In this document: piece by piece, positions 6,449-16,398 of the stretch
Layout of the letters: every line of letters begins with the position of its first letter
How positions within the stretch are numbered: position 1 is the stretch's first letter
Source of the DNA: Deltaproteobacteria bacterium
Lineage (GTDB): Bacteria; Desulfobacterota; Syntrophobacteria; Syntrophobacterales; Syntrophobacteraceae
Length of the DNA: 64,000 bases
Assembly (NCBI GenBank): GCA_012517315.1
Contig: JAAYVE010000015.1
Span: forward strand, 1-64,000
Direction of reading: 5' to 3'
Position numbers and translations under genes: made by a program
The notes under the pieces: model-generated
Database searches by the model: none
What the model saw: only the letters and a program-made list of their open reading frames with translations
What the model was told of the DNA's origin: nothing

Positions 6449-8962
6449 ATGCCCAGACTGATCATCGATGAAAGGGAAATCGAGGTCCCCCCGGGCACCA
6501 AGGTAATCGACGCGGCGGAGCGTCTGGGGATCCTGATTCCGCGCTTTTGTTACCACGAAGGGCTGGGGGCCGTGGGAGCCTGCCGCATGTGTGCGGTGCA
6601 GTTCGTGGAAGGACCGGTGAAAGGCCTCCAGATGAGCTGCATGGTGGATGCTCAGGACGGCATGGTGGTCTCCACCTCCCATGAAGAGGCGGTGGAATTC
6701 CGGCGTTTCATCATCGAATGCCTTATGCTCAACCATCCCCATGATTGCCCCGTGTGTGACGAGGGGGGGCAGTGCCTGCTCCAGGACGAGACGGTCTCCG
6801 GAGGCCACGGATTGCGGCGCTACCAGGGAAAGAAAAGGACATACCGCGATCAGTATCTCGGCGAACTCATCGCCCACGAAATGAACCGTTGCATTCACTG
6901 TTACCGCTGTTCCCGCTTCTACCAGGAGTTTTCGGGGTATCGGGACCTGGGTCCCCTGCAGATTGCCAACCGCGTCTTCTATGGCCGCTTCAAGGACGGT
7001 CCCCTGGAGAGCCCTTTTTCGGGAAACCTGGTGGACATCTGCCCCACCGGTGTGTACACGGACAAACCGTCCCGCTACAAGGCCAGGCGATGGGATCTTC
7101 AGCGGACGCCGTCCGTCTGCATCCATTGTTCCCTGGGTTGCAACACCGTCGCCAACGCCCGATACCGGGAAGTGGTCCGCGTGGAAGCCCGATTCAGCGG
7201 GGAGGTGAACGGCCATTTCATCTGCGACCGGGGGCGATTCGGGTTTCCGTACACGAACCTCCCTGGTCGGCCGAGAACGGCCCGGACTGCGGGGGGGGAG
7301 TGCTCACAGGGGGAGGCCGTGGCCGCCGCAGCGGAAAAACTACGGGAAATCAGCTCGACTTTCGGCCCTCAAGCCGTGGCGTGCTTCGGTTCATCCCGCA
7401 ACAGCCTGGAAACCCAGTGCATGCTGAAGAGAATCTGCCGACTCCAGGGCTGGCAAGTGCCCGGTTTCTTCGTGGATCCGGCGCTTGAAAGGAGAGTGCG
7501 TGCGGCGGTCTCTCTCCTGGATGCTTCAGCGGGGGTTTCCATGAGAGAGGTGGAAAGGGCGGACTGTGTGGTGGCCGCAGGCGTGGACCCGGTGAACGAA
7601 GCCCCAATGCTCGCCCTTGCCATGCGCCAGGCTTTCAGGAGGGGAGCCGAAATCCTGGTGGCGGATCCTCGGCCGATTTTTCTGCCTTTCCCTTTCATCC
7701 ATGTCCCCGTCTCCATGGAGCGGATGGATTCGTTCCTTGAGGGGCTGGCGCGCCTTGCGGGAGAGAGTTCCGACGGGACGGGGGTGAGAGAAGCCGACCT
7801 GCTTTCACAAATCGTTCAAAATGGAGGCCTGGCCTCCTCTGATCTCCCACTCCCGGTCTCCTTTTGCCGGGCCCTCTTTGGGAGTCAGAATCCTGTTGTC
7901 CTGTGCGGGACGGAATGTGTGAGGGAGTCGACCCTTCCCGCTGCGGCCGCGTTGGCCCGAGACCTGCGGAAAGGGAGGGATCGGGCGGGGCTGCTGTATG
8001 TGCTCCCGGGCGCCAATGCTTTCGGAGCGGGGCTTTTGAACTCGCAGGGCCATCCAGGGTTTTCCCGGCTGTTGGAATCTGTGGAAAGTGGCTCCGTTCG
8101 GGCTCTGATCGTCACCGAGAGTGATCCGTTGAACGATTTCTGCCATAGGGATCGCCTCCTTGGGACATTGGGGAAACTGGATCTTCTTGTCGTCATGGAT
8201 TTCCTGGACTCGGAGACGGCCCGCATGGCCCACGTGTTCCTGCCCACCACCACGCATTTCGAGTCGGGTTCCTGCTTCGTCAACCACGAGGGGAGACTGC
8301 AGTACGCGGAAGCCGTGCATCACGGTGGAATTCCCATCGAGCAGGCGGGTGGCGGAAGTCATCCCCCCAGGGTCTATCGCGGTGACATTCCTGGGGAGGG
8401 GCCCAAGGCGGCCTGGGTCATCCTGGCTGAGTTGGGGCGCACTCTGGGAATTCCCGATCGGGATCTCCTGGGTCTTGGCCCCTGGTCCCTCATCGGGGAG
8501 GAGATTCCGTCCCTCAAACGACTGGAGGGGACGGTATTCCCACCGGAGGGGATCCGCATTCTTTCCGACGGGGATCCGGTGCAGTGGGTTCAGGGCCCTG
8601 AGGCCAGGGACGGCGAAGACGATCGCGGTGCGGTTCCCCCGGGGGATTTTTTCGAGATCCTTCTGACCCATTGGACCTTCGGGACCGAAGAGCTTTCATC
8701 TCGTTCGGGGCCGCTCCAGAAGGTGGAAAAGGAGCCCTATGGTATGATGCATTCGGACGATGCCCGGGTGTTGGGGTTCAGTGAAGGGGACCGGATCGTC
8801 TTGTCCCTCGAGGGCGGTCAAATCCGGTTCAGGCTCTCCGTGGCGGACCGGATGGGTCGTGGCGTCCTCGTCTTGCCACGGCACCGGAAGCTGGCCTGGA
8901 GGAATATCCCGGAAATGCCCTGCTTCGTGCCCCGGGATCGGATCCGGAGAGAAGATTCCTGA
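6449..8962 (+). CDS. nuoG: NADH-quinone oxidoreductase subunit G
   Basis: The 837-residue iron-sulfur subunit of the peripheral arm carries a [2Fe-2S] ferredoxin domain (C34, C45, C48, C64), the His-Cys cluster N5 (H96, C100, C103, C109), N4 (C148, C151, C154, C198) and the ligands of the extra cluster N7 (C224, C227, C231, C259). A molybdopterin-oxidoreductase-like domain follows, with a C-terminal region comparable to formate dehydrogenases but without a catalytic Cys/Sec that I can see. N7 is present in E. coli-type NuoG and absent in mitochondria. The start has CAGGAG upstream. It is separated from nuoF by the four-gene split-SbcCD insert and followed by nuoA after 12 bp. Confidence 0.96.
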   Translation: MPRLIIDEREIEVPPGTKVIDAAERLGILIPRFCYHEGLGAVGACRMCAVQFVEGPVKGLQMSCMVDAQDGMVVSTSHEEAVEFRRFIIECLMLNHPHDCPVCDEGGQCLLQDETVSGGHGLRRYQGKKRTYRDQYLGELIAHEMNRCIHCYRCSRFYQEFSGYRDLGPLQIANRVFYGRFKDGPLESPFSGNLVDICPTGVYTDKPSRYKARRWDLQRTPSVCIHCSLGCNTVANARYREVVRVEARFSGEVNGHFICDRGRFGFPYTNLPGRPRTARTAGGECSQGEAVAAAAEKLREISSTFGPQAVACFGSSRNSLETQCMLKRICRLQGWQVPGFFVDPALERRVRAAVSLLDASAGVSMREVERADCVVAAGVDPVNEAPMLALAMRQAFRRGAEILVADPRPIFLPFPFIHVPVSMERMDSFLEGLARLAGESSDGTGVREADLLSQIVQNGGLASSDLPLPVSFCRALFGSQNPVVLCGTECVRESTLPAAAALARDLRKGRDRAGLLYVLPGANAFGAGLLNSQGHPGFSRLLESVESGSVRALIVTESDPLNDFCHRDRLLGTLGKLDLLVVMDFLDSETARMAHVFLPTTTHFESGSCFVNHEGRLQYAEAVHHGGIPIEQAGGGSHPPRVYRGDIPGEGPKAAWVILAELGRTLGIPDRDLLGLGPWSLIGEEIPSLKRLEGTVFPPEGIRILSDGDPVQWVQGPEARDGEDDRGAVPPGDFFEILLTHWTFGTEELSSRSGPLQKVEKEPYGMMHSDDARVLGFSEGDRIVLSLEGGQIRFRLSVADRMGRGVLVLPRHRKLAWRNIPEMPCFVPRDRIRREDS

Positions 8963-8974
8963 GGGGGAGGTTTC

Positions 8975-9385
8975 ATGGAACCTGTTGTGTCCGCCGGAGC
9001 GCTGTCACCCTGGGAACCCGGCGTTTTCGCCCTTTTCGTCTACGGGTTGTTGATTTGTGTCTTTGTGGGGTCCCAGCTTTTCATTGCAGGCTGGCTCGGT
9101 GAAAAGAAACCCAGTGCGGAGAAATCCAGACCTTACGAATGCGGGGTCATCCCCACGGGTTCTGCACGACTGCGCTATCCCGTTCCGTTTTACCTTGTGG
9201 CGGTTTTCTTTCTCATTTTCGACGTGGAAGGAGCGTATATCCTGACGTGGGCGGTTTCCTACGAGGAACTGGGATGGATCGGATGGGCGCAGATGTCGTT
9301 TTTCATCGCCGTCCTGCTTTTGGGGTTGGCGTATCTCTGGGTGAAGGGAGGACTCGATTGGATGCCGCTTCCAAGGAAAGAATGA
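8975..9385 (+). CDS. nuoA: NADH-quinone oxidoreductase subunit A
   Basis: The 136-residue membrane subunit has three hydrophobic helices (about 17-40, 72-95 and 103-123). Between helices 1 and 2 is the conserved loop with the Cys of RPYECG and the [10 protein letters not shown] segment; [11 protein letters not shown] carries the conserved acidic residues of helix 2. It lies next to the quinone-access region. A GAGGGGGAGG-type ribosome-binding site precedes the ATG. It overlaps the nuoBCD start by 4 bp. Confidence 0.95.
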   Translation: MEPVVSAGALSPWEPGVFALFVYGLLICVFVGSQLFIAGWLGEKKPSAEKSRPYECGVIPTGSARLRYPVPFYLVAVFFLIFDVEGAYILTWAVSYEELGWIGWAQMSFFIAVLLLGLAYLWVKGGLDWMPLPRKE

Positions 9386-11748
9386 GAAGCCAGTTTCTCA
9401 CCGGGGCGGACATGATCATCAACTGGTCCAGGAAGTACAGCCTCTGGCCCCTTTTCTTCGGGCTTTCCTGCTGTTTTGTCGAAGAGGCCACGGCGTTCAC
9501 TCCCCGCTATGATATGGCCCGTTTTGGCGCCGAGGTGCTGAGACCGTCACCGCGCCAGGCGGACCTGCTCATCGTTTCCGGAACGGTGTTCAAGAAGATC
9601 GCCCCCGTTGTCCTGCGCCTCTACGAGCAGATGGCGGAACCCAAGTGGGTCATTTCCATGGGGTCTTGTTCCAATTGCGGCGGCATGTACGACGTGTACA
9701 GCGTGGTTCAGGGCATTGACCAGATCCTTCCCGTGGACGTGTACATCCCGGGGTGTCCCCCCAGACCGGAAGCGGTGCTCCAGGGATTGACGATTCTCCA
9801 GGAAAAAATCGTCGCCGAAGAGAAACCGGCGCGCTCCGTTTTTCATCTCCCCGGGGGAAACCAGGGGACGCAAACGCCGGTGCGGGTGGACGGCGTGAGC
9901 AAATCCCGTGACCCCCGGGGGCCCGGCATGGAGGGGACCGCCATCCGTGGGGATTCAGCCACCCCTAGCCGATTCCGGGACAATCGGGCCGATCTCATCT
10001 GGACTCCCCCTCCGCGGAAGATTCAACATGGAGAGAAGGAAACGGCACTGCTCAGGAGTCTCCGGGCGCGTTTCGGGGAGTCTGTGGAAGCAGTCCCCCG
10101 GTCTTCCGACATGCTCACCGTCCAGGTCCCCGACGATCGTCTCGTGGAAGTGCTCAAGTACCTGAAGTATGAGGCGGCTCCCAGATTTCAGCGGCTGGAC
10201 GACCTCACGGCCGTGGATGAATCCGCCCGGAGGGAAGCGGCGGCCTATCCCGACTTCACCATGGTCTACCACCTCCTTTCGTTCGATACGGCAACGAAAA
10301 TCCGGGTCAAGGTCCCACTCTACGGCGAAACGCCGGCTGTCCCGTCCATTACGCAGATCTGGCCCTCGGCCGACTGGTACGAGCGGGAAGTCTTCGACCT
10401 TTTCGGAATACACTTCCAGGGACATCCCAACCTGCGACGGATCATCATGCCCCACGACTGGGAGGGGCACCCGCTGCGCAAAAGCCATCCCGGGCGGGCA
10501 ACGGAAATGCCGGCGTATACCCTGGAAGATGCCAGAAAGCATCAGCCGGTGGATGGCGGACTTTACGTCAGGCGTGCCCCCGGGGACGGGGAAATGCTTC
10601 TCAATATCGGGCCCAGCCACGTGAGCACTCATGGTCTCCTGCGTTTCATAGCCACACTTCGGGGAGAGGAGATCACGGGGCTCGACCTGGAGATCGGCTA
10701 TCACCACCGGGGCGTGGAAAAGATCGGGGAGCGGCAGACGTGGCATCAGTTCATCCCGTACTGCGCCCGGGTGGATTACCTGGCGGGCGCGGCCAATGAC
10801 CTGCCCTACGTGCTGGCCGTGGAGAACCTCGCCGACGTCCGTGTCCCCGAGAAGGCTCAGGTCATCCGGGTGCTCTTGAGTGAACTCTTCCGCCTGAGCA
10901 ACCATCTCGTGTGGCTGGGGACTTACGCCCACGACGTGGGGGCCATGGCTCCCAATTTCTACGTGTTCGTGGAGCGGGAAATGATCCTGGACATCGTGGA
11001 ACTCATTACGGGAGGCCGGCTTCACCCGTCCTGGTTCCGCATCGGAGGCGTGGCCGCAGACCTTCCCAGCGGGTGGAAGAAAGCGGTGGACGATTTCTTG
11101 AAAATCTTTCCCCGGCGTCTCCAGGAATACGAGAGACTCATCCGGAACAATCCCATTTTCAAAGCCAGGACTCAGGGAATCGGGCGCATTGCCCTTGAGG
11201 ACGCCATGGACTGGGGCGTGTCCGGGCCCAACCTGAGGGCGTGCGGACTGGAGTGGGACCTGCGCAAGAAGATTCCCTATTCCGGGTATGAAAATTTCGC
11301 GTTCGAAGTTCCCACGGCCACTGGGGGGGACTGCTACGCGCGGTATCTGGTGAGAATGGAGGAGATGCGTCAAAGTCTGGAAATCATTCGGCAGGCTGCG
11401 GAGAACATGCCTTCCGGAAGATACGTCACGGACGACTACCGCTATGCCATCCCCATGAGGGAAGACATGCTCCAGGACATCGAGAGCCTCATCCATCACT
11501 TTGTCAACGTGACGGGAGGACCGAAGATCCCTCGGGGGGAGTCCTACGTTTCGTGCGAGATTCCGAGGGGTGAACAGGGCTATTTCGTGGTGAGCGACGG
11601 GCTGGGGTATGCCTACCGCATGCGCGTGAGGGGGCCGGGATTCGCAAACGTCCAAGTGCTGCCTCTCATGGTTATAGGGGAGAGCATCGCCGACCTCATC
11701 GCCGTCATTGGGTCGGTGGATTACATTCTCCCAGACATCGATAGGTGA
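9382..11748 (+). CDS. nuoBCD: Fused NADH-quinone oxidoreductase subunits B/C/D
   Basis: One 788-residue reading frame covers three subunits. Residues 1-160 are NuoB with the N2 cluster ligands C30-C31, C96 and C125 (LSCC, GSCSNC, PGCPP). A Gly/Pro/Arg-rich linker runs to about 210. Residues 215-390 are NuoC ([20 protein letters not shown]). Residues 400-788 are NuoD, the 49-kDa-type subunit with the [11 protein letters not shown] loop and the quinone-site region near [10 protein letters not shown]. The ATG at 9382 has AAGGAAAG upstream and overlaps nuoA by 4 bp; the upstream extension of the frame is nuoA's shadow. NuoCD fusions are common and B/C/D fusions are known in some bacteria, so the join is unusual but not unique. 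Confidence 0.95.
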   Translation: MRSQFLTGADMIINWSRKYSLWPLFFGLSCCFVEEATAFTPRYDMARFGAEVLRPSPRQADLLIVSGTVFKKIAPVVLRLYEQMAEPKWVISMGSCSNCGGMYDVYSVVQGIDQILPVDVYIPGCPPRPEAVLQGLTILQEKIVAEEKPARSVFHLPGGNQGTQTPVRVDGVSKSRDPRGPGMEGTAIRGDSATPSRFRDNRADLIWTPPPRKIQHGEKETALLRSLRARFGESVEAVPRSSDMLTVQVPDDRLVEVLKYLKYEAAPRFQRLDDLTAVDESARREAAAYPDFTMVYHLLSFDTATKIRVKVPLYGETPAVPSITQIWPSADWYEREVFDLFGIHFQGHPNLRRIIMPHDWEGHPLRKSHPGRATEMPAYTLEDARKHQPVDGGLYVRRAPGDGEMLLNIGPSHVSTHGLLRFIATLRGEEITGLDLEIGYHHRGVEKIGERQTWHQFIPYCARVDYLAGAANDLPYVLAVENLADVRVPEKAQVIRVLLSELFRLSNHLVWLGTYAHDVGAMAPNFYVFVEREMILDIVELITGGRLHPSWFRIGGVAADLPSGWKKAVDDFLKIFPRRLQEYERLIRNNPIFKARTQGIGRIALEDAMDWGVSGPNLRACGLEWDLRKKIPYSGYENFAFEVPTATGGDCYARYLVRMEEMRQSLEIIRQAAENMPSGRYVTDDYRYAIPMREDMLQDIESLIHHFVNVTGGPKIPRGESYVSCEIPRGEQGYFVVSDGLGYAYRMRVRGPGFANVQVLPLMVIGESIADLIAVIGSVDYILPDIDR

Positions 11749-11881
11749 AGGAAGTTTTTGAGAGAGTGAGGGGTTTCCCTTTCACAGGCCCCTTTCCCGA
11801 GTTGAGGAGAGTGGGGCGAAGCGAAGCGGGCAGGGTGGATTGGGGACCTGTACCGGGTCTATCCGGGGAAAACATTCCAAA

Positions 11882-12868
11882 ATGATCATGTGGTTTGCAG
11901 GACTGATTCTTTTGATCGTGAAGCTGGCCGTAGTGCTGGGCTTTCTGCTCTTCTTGGCGGCCTACCTGGTATGGGTGGAGCGCAAGTTCCTCGCGAGGCT
12001 CCAGATCCGCTACGGTCCCAACCGGGCCGGCCGTTACGGCCTCCTGCAACCCATTGCCGACACCGTGAAGATGCTCACCAAGGAAGACACCATCCCCGAC
12101 GGGGCCGATAAAGGCCTCTTTTGTCTGGCGCCCGCGGTGGTGGCCATGACCGCGATGCTCATGTTCGCCGTGGTGCCGTTCGGCCCTGAGCTGTCCGTTT
12201 TCGGCAGGAAGGTCCCCCTGGTCATCACGGATCTCAATATCGGCCTGCTCTTTGTTTTCGCCCTGTCTTCCCTCGGGGTCTACGGCGTTGCCCTCGGGGG
12301 GTGGGCGTCCAATTCCAAGTACAGCCTGCTGGGAGGCATCCGGGGAGCAGCGCAGATGATCAGCTACGAATTGGCACTGGGGCTTTCCCTTGTGCCCATC
12401 GTCATGCTGGCGCGTTCATTCAGCGTCGTGGACATCGTTCAGGCACAGGAGCGTTACCCGTTCATCCTGGTCCAGCCTGTCGCCTTCGTGATTTTCATGA
12501 TCAGTGCCATGGCAGAGAGCAAACGCATCCCCTTCGATCTGCCGGAGGCGGAAAACGAACTGGTGGCCGGTTTTCACACGGAGTACAGCGGCATCCGGTT
12601 CGGTTTGTTTTTTTTGGGGGAATACGTCCACATGCAGGTACTGGGGGCACTGGTGGCCGTCCTTTTCCTGGGGGGATGGCGGGGACCATTCCTGCCGCCT
12701 CCCGTGTGGCTTTTCATCAAGATCATCCTGGTTGTGCTCTTCATGATCTGGACTCGGGGGACGCTGCCCCGATTGCGCTACGACCAGCTCATGACCCTGG
12801 GATGGAAGATGCTCATTCCCCTTGCTCTCCTGAACATCGTGGTCACCGGTGCGGTGGTGCTTTTCTGA
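11882..12868 (+). CDS. nuoH: NADH-quinone oxidoreductase subunit H
   Basis: The protein has about 328 residues with eight predicted membrane helices and links the peripheral and membrane arms, forming part of the quinone cavity. Conserved pieces include WVERKFLARLQIRYGPNR near 34-51, GGWASNSKYSLLG, and the acidic loop SKRIPFDLPEAENELVAG. The ATG at 11882 begins directly before the first membrane helix; an upstream in-frame ATG at 11840 would add 14 atypical residues. The 133-bp gap after nuoBCD is one of the larger gaps in the operon and shows no clear promoter. Confidence 0.94.
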   Translation: MIMWFAGLILLIVKLAVVLGFLLFLAAYLVWVERKFLARLQIRYGPNRAGRYGLLQPIADTVKMLTKEDTIPDGADKGLFCLAPAVVAMTAMLMFAVVPFGPELSVFGRKVPLVITDLNIGLLFVFALSSLGVYGVALGGWASNSKYSLLGGIRGAAQMISYELALGLSLVPIVMLARSFSVVDIVQAQERYPFILVQPVAFVIFMISAMAESKRIPFDLPEAENELVAGFHTEYSGIRFGLFFLGEYVHMQVLGALVAVLFLGGWRGPFLPPPVWLFIKIILVVLFMIWTRGTLPRLRYDQLMTLGWKMLIPLALLNIVVTGAVVLF

Positions 12869-12943
12869 TGCGGTGATGGAAGATAGCCTCGGCGAGGAGG
12901 TTGGGTTTGCTGAGGGTTGTCCCTTGAAGAAAGGGGTGCTTTG

Positions 12944-13480
12944 GTGAAATCTTTGGTGGAAGCGGCGAAAGCCTTGGCGGAGGGCTTTGCCACGACGTTC
13001 AACCATCTTTTCCGCAGGCCTGTCACGGAGGAATACCCGGAGGTGCACAGGGTCCTGCCGGCCCGCACCCGGGCGCGGATCGTCCTCACCCTGGACCCGG
13101 ATGGAGAGGAGCGCTGCGTGGCGTGCTACCTGTGCTCGGCGGTTTGCCCCGTGAGCTGCATTTCCATGCAATCGGCCGAAAAGGAGGACGGACGCCGTTA
13201 CGCCTCCTGGTTTCGCATCAATTTTGCCCGGTGCATCTACTGCGGTCTGTGCGAGGAAGCCTGCCCCACGTCTGCAATTCAGTTGACACCCTATTTCGAA
13301 ACGTGCGAGAGGGACATCTTGAGGCTGGTTTACGAAAAGGAGGACCTCCTGGTGCAACACCAGGGAAAGGACAAGGAGTATAATTTCTACAAGGTGGCGG
13401 GTGTGGTCACCCGTCTCGCGGGGAAAGGGGAGCACGCCCGTGAGGAGAAGCCGGTCAACGTGAAAACGAACCTCCCATAA
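12944..13480 (+). CDS. nuoI: NADH-quinone oxidoreductase subunit I
   Basis: The 178-residue ferredoxin-like subunit binds clusters N6a and N6b through two CxxCxxCxxxCP motifs ([12 protein letters not shown] and [12 protein letters not shown]), each preceding the typical helix. GTG at 12944 is chosen because AAGGGGTG lies about nine bases upstream; a TTG at 12917 would add nine residues with no such signal. The charged C-terminal tail (about 145-178) is longer than the minimum but within family range. Confidence 0.94.
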   Translation: MKSLVEAAKALAEGFATTFNHLFRRPVTEEYPEVHRVLPARTRARIVLTLDPDGEERCVACYLCSAVCPVSCISMQSAEKEDGRRYASWFRINFARCIYCGLCEEACPTSAIQLTPYFETCERDILRLVYEKEDLLVQHQGKDKEYNFYKVAGVVTRLAGKGEHAREEKPVNVKTNLP

Positions 13481-13525
13481 GTTCCTTTCCCTGAGGCCGT
13501 TCATCCGGTTGGCGGGAGATCTGCC

Positions 13526-14044
13526 GTGACGCTTTATACCGCGCTTTTTTACCTTCTTGGCGCCCTCATCGTCGCATCCACGGGGGTTGCCGTCACGCGC
13601 CGCAACCTGGTGCACGCCGTGGTCTACCTGATTCTGTCCTTTTTCGGGACATCCCTGCTCTTTTACCTCCTGGGTGCCCCCCTCCTGGCGGCCCTCTGGG
13701 TGATCATCTACGCTGGGGCCATCATGGTCCTCTTCCTTTTCATCATCATGATGACCCGGGCGGACGCCCAGGCGGGTCCCCTTTTTCCCCCCGGCCAATG
13801 GATACCCGCCGCTGTGTTGGGGCTCCTCTATCTCGTTGTCGGCTCCCTCATGGTGCTGGCGGTTCCCGAGACCGGCGCTGAACTGAGGCCTGCGGTGGCC
13901 GCTCCCCGGAACTTCGCCCTGCACCTGTTCGAGACCCACTGGCTTTCCGTGGAAATCGTCTCTGTGCTCCTCCTTGTAGCCCTCATGGGGGCCCTTTACC
14001 TAGGAAGGCGCAGGGAGACGGACGTGAGCGGGGAGGAACCATGA
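13526..14044 (+). CDS. nuoJ: NADH-quinone oxidoreductase subunit J
   Basis: The 172-residue, five-helix membrane subunit has the characteristic third-helix region ALWVIIYAGAIMVLFLF, in which a pi-bulge is known in the family. The start is GTG at 13526 with GGGAG upstream. It overlaps nuoK by 4 bp (ATGA). The last charged segment after helix five (GRRRETDVSGEEP) is short and ordinary. Confidence 0.94.
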   Translation: MTLYTALFYLLGALIVASTGVAVTRRNLVHAVVYLILSFFGTSLLFYLLGAPLLAALWVIIYAGAIMVLFLFIIMMTRADAQAGPLFPPGQWIPAAVLGLLYLVVGSLMVLAVPETGAELRPAVAAPRNFALHLFETHWLSVEIVSVLLLVALMGALYLGRRRETDVSGEEP

Positions 14045-14343
14045 TCGTGCCCTTCGGTCACCTGCTGATCCTGGCCGGAATCCTCTTTGTGATCGGACTG
14101 TTCTGTGCCCTGGCCCGACGGAGCCTCATCATGATCCTGCTGGGGGTTGAAATCATGCTCAACGCCGCAGCCATCGCTTTCGTCGGAGGTTCTCTCCATT
14201 GGCATGACATGGAGGGACAAACCATCGTCCTGTTCATCGCGGCGGTCGCCGCCACGGAGGTCTCCGTGGGGCTGGCCATGATCGTCCATGTGTTCCGAAA
14301 AACGGGCTCGTTTGACCCGGTGCTGTTCGACCTGCTGAAGTGA
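14041..14343 (+). CDS. nuoK: NADH-quinone oxidoreductase subunit K
   Basis: The 100-residue, three-helix subunit, an MrpC relative, keeps both buried glutamates used for proton transfer: E37 in LLGVEIMLN and E73 in AATEVSVGL. Length is exactly typical. It overlaps nuoJ by 4 bp and is followed by a 102-bp gap before nuoL. Confidence 0.95.
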   Translation: MIVPFGHLLILAGILFVIGLFCALARRSLIMILLGVEIMLNAAAIAFVGGSLHWHDMEGQTIVLFIAAVAATEVSVGLAMIVHVFRKTGSFDPVLFDLLK

Positions 14344-14445
14344 AGGTCACCCCCAGGCGGGAAACCGCCCCGGGGCGTTTCTTTTAAGGGTTGAGTGGGA
14401 CCGGGGATGCCCCTGTCTTGCTTCATGGTTGTCAAGAGGAGCAGC

Positions 14446-16359
14446 ATGGCTCATTCCCCCTGTGACATCTGGACGCTTCCGGCTCTCGTGACAGGTACGG
14501 GAGCGCCTTTTGTCTCCTTCTTATGCACCATGATCTTCACGCGGCGGCGACCTCGCCTTTCCTGCGGCTTGTCCATTGGGGCGGTGAGCATTTCCTTCGC
14601 TGCATCCCTCTTTCTCCTGGTCTGCCATTGGGGCATGGAGGCCCCCATCCACCACGTGGGCAGGTGGCTGGTGTCCAGCGACGTGAACGTTCCCTTTGGG
14701 TTTCTCGTGGACCCTTTGAGCCTGCTCATGCTCGCGGTCGTCTCCGCCATCTGTCTCCTGGTGCAGATTTACTCCCTGGGGTACATGGCGGAAGACCCCG
14801 GCTTTTCCAGGTACTATGCGTTCATGTCCCTCTTTGCCTGGGCCATGATGAGCCTCGCCGTCTCCCCCAACCTGCTGCAGCTTTACATCTTTTGGGAACT
14901 GGTGGGTCTCTCTTCCTACCTCCTCATCGGTTTCTGGTATGAAAAATTCAGTGCAACCCAGGCGGGGAAGAAGGCCTTTGTCATGACCCGGGCCGGGGAC
15001 GTCCTGTTTTTCATGGGCGTGCTGCTGGTGCTCGTCCATGCGGGGAACCTGAACATAGTGGAAATCAACGGGATCCGCGGTGCAGAGGGGTACTCCCAGA
15101 CGATCGCGGCCCTTTCCGCCATCCTGATCTTCGGCGGAATCGTGGGAAAGAGCGCCCAGTTTCCGTTGCTCACATGGCTTCCCGACGCCATGGAAGGGCC
15201 TACTCCCGTGAGTGCTCTACTCCACTCGGCGACCATGGTGGCGGCGGGAGTGTATCTTTTCGCAAGGCTTTTCCCGTTTTTCAGCCTGTCTCCAGCAGCC
15301 ATGTCCCTCTTCCTTGCCATCGGAACCCTGAGCATGCTTCTTGCCTCCACCATGGCCATGGTGAGCAGGGATATCAAACGGGTGTGGGCTTACTCCACCA
15401 TCAGCCAGTTGGGTTTCATGATCATGGGACTGGCGGCCGGCGGATACTTCGCCGGCGTCTTCCACCTCACCACCCATGCGGCTTTCAAGGCGCTCCTGTT
15501 TCTCTGCTCGGGGGTCTTCATCCATCATTTCGGAACCAATGACATTTTCAAACTGGGTGCGGAAGGTTCCACGCGTTTCAAAACGCCCTTCCTCTGTCTT
15601 GTGACGGCGGCGGGAGCCCTCGCGGGCGTTCCCCCCCTGGCGGGGTTTTTCAGTAAGGAAGCGGTCATGGGCGCCCTACTGGAAGGTTCCAGCCCACTTT
15701 GGCTCGTGCCGGCCCTCGTGGGGGTTTTCCTGACGGCCTATTACGCCTTCCGGGTCATCTTCGTCATTGGGTTTCCAGGGAGGAGTGCACAGACGCCGAC
15801 GGCACAGTCCCGTCTGTTTCCATCGGAAGAAGTGCATGGAATCCAGGCCGCTCACTACCGGGTGATGGTCGGGCCCCTGGTGGTCTTGGCGTTCGTCACC
15901 CTTTTCCTGGGCTTCGCCCAAGGTTCCCTGGAATCTTTCCTGCTCGGTGGAGAGGGCCGTTCGCAGGGGCACTCGGGGGCTGTTCACGGACTGGTCGCCG
16001 CCTTGGCTCTGTCACTGGCCGGGGCCGGTGCGGGGATGGCGTGGTGGGAGTTCGGGCGCAAAGGGGCCACGCGGAAGGGTCTTGTTGAGAGGATTCCCGC
16101 CCTGTACAGGCTTTTTTCCGAAAGGTGGTACCTGGATCACATCTACCGTTTTCTCATGGACCGGCTTGTCGACAGAGGGATCTCAGTCCTTTTCCTCCAA
16201 AATGACAACCGGGTGATCGACGGTACGATCGATGGATTGGGAAAGGGGACGGCGGAAGGGGGGCGTCTGTTGGCTCTCCTCCAGCAGGCGATGATCCAAT
16301 ACCGCCTCATGGCAGCCTTTGCCGTGGTGGCATTGCTGACGGCATCCTTGTTTTTCTGA
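14446..16359 (+). CDS. nuoL: NADH-quinone oxidoreductase subunit L
   Basis: The 637-residue antiporter-like subunit lies distal in the membrane arm. The essential glutamate is in YIFWELVGLSSYLLIG, the helix-7 lysine in GIVGKSAQFP, and the conserved LPDAMEGPTPVSALLHSATM stretch follows. The C-terminal region with SERWYLDHIY leads into the long lateral helix. The ATG at 14446 is preferred because AGAGGAG lies five bases upstream; the earlier in-frame ATG at 14395 would add 17 residues. Confidence 0.95.
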   Translation: MAHSPCDIWTLPALVTGTGAPFVSFLCTMIFTRRRPRLSCGLSIGAVSISFAASLFLLVCHWGMEAPIHHVGRWLVSSDVNVPFGFLVDPLSLLMLAVVSAICLLVQIYSLGYMAEDPGFSRYYAFMSLFAWAMMSLAVSPNLLQLYIFWELVGLSSYLLIGFWYEKFSATQAGKKAFVMTRAGDVLFFMGVLLVLVHAGNLNIVEINGIRGAEGYSQTIAALSAILIFGGIVGKSAQFPLLTWLPDAMEGPTPVSALLHSATMVAAGVYLFARLFPFFSLSPAAMSLFLAIGTLSMLLASTMAMVSRDIKRVWAYSTISQLGFMIMGLAAGGYFAGVFHLTTHAAFKALLFLCSGVFIHHFGTNDIFKLGAEGSTRFKTPFLCLVTAAGALAGVPPLAGFFSKEAVMGALLEGSSPLWLVPALVGVFLTAYYAFRVIFVIGFPGRSAQTPTAQSRLFPSEEVHGIQAAHYRVMVGPLVVLAFVTLFLGFAQGSLESFLLGGEGRSQGHSGAVHGLVAALALSLAGAGAGMAWWEFGRKGATRKGLVERIPALYRLFSERWYLDHIYRFLMDRLVDRGISVLFLQNDNRVIDGTIDGLGKGTAEGGRLLALLQQAMIQYRLMAAFAVVALLTASLFF

Positions 16360-16398
16360 GCCTTCACGTCACGTCCGATCAGACAGGGTGTTTCTCCC

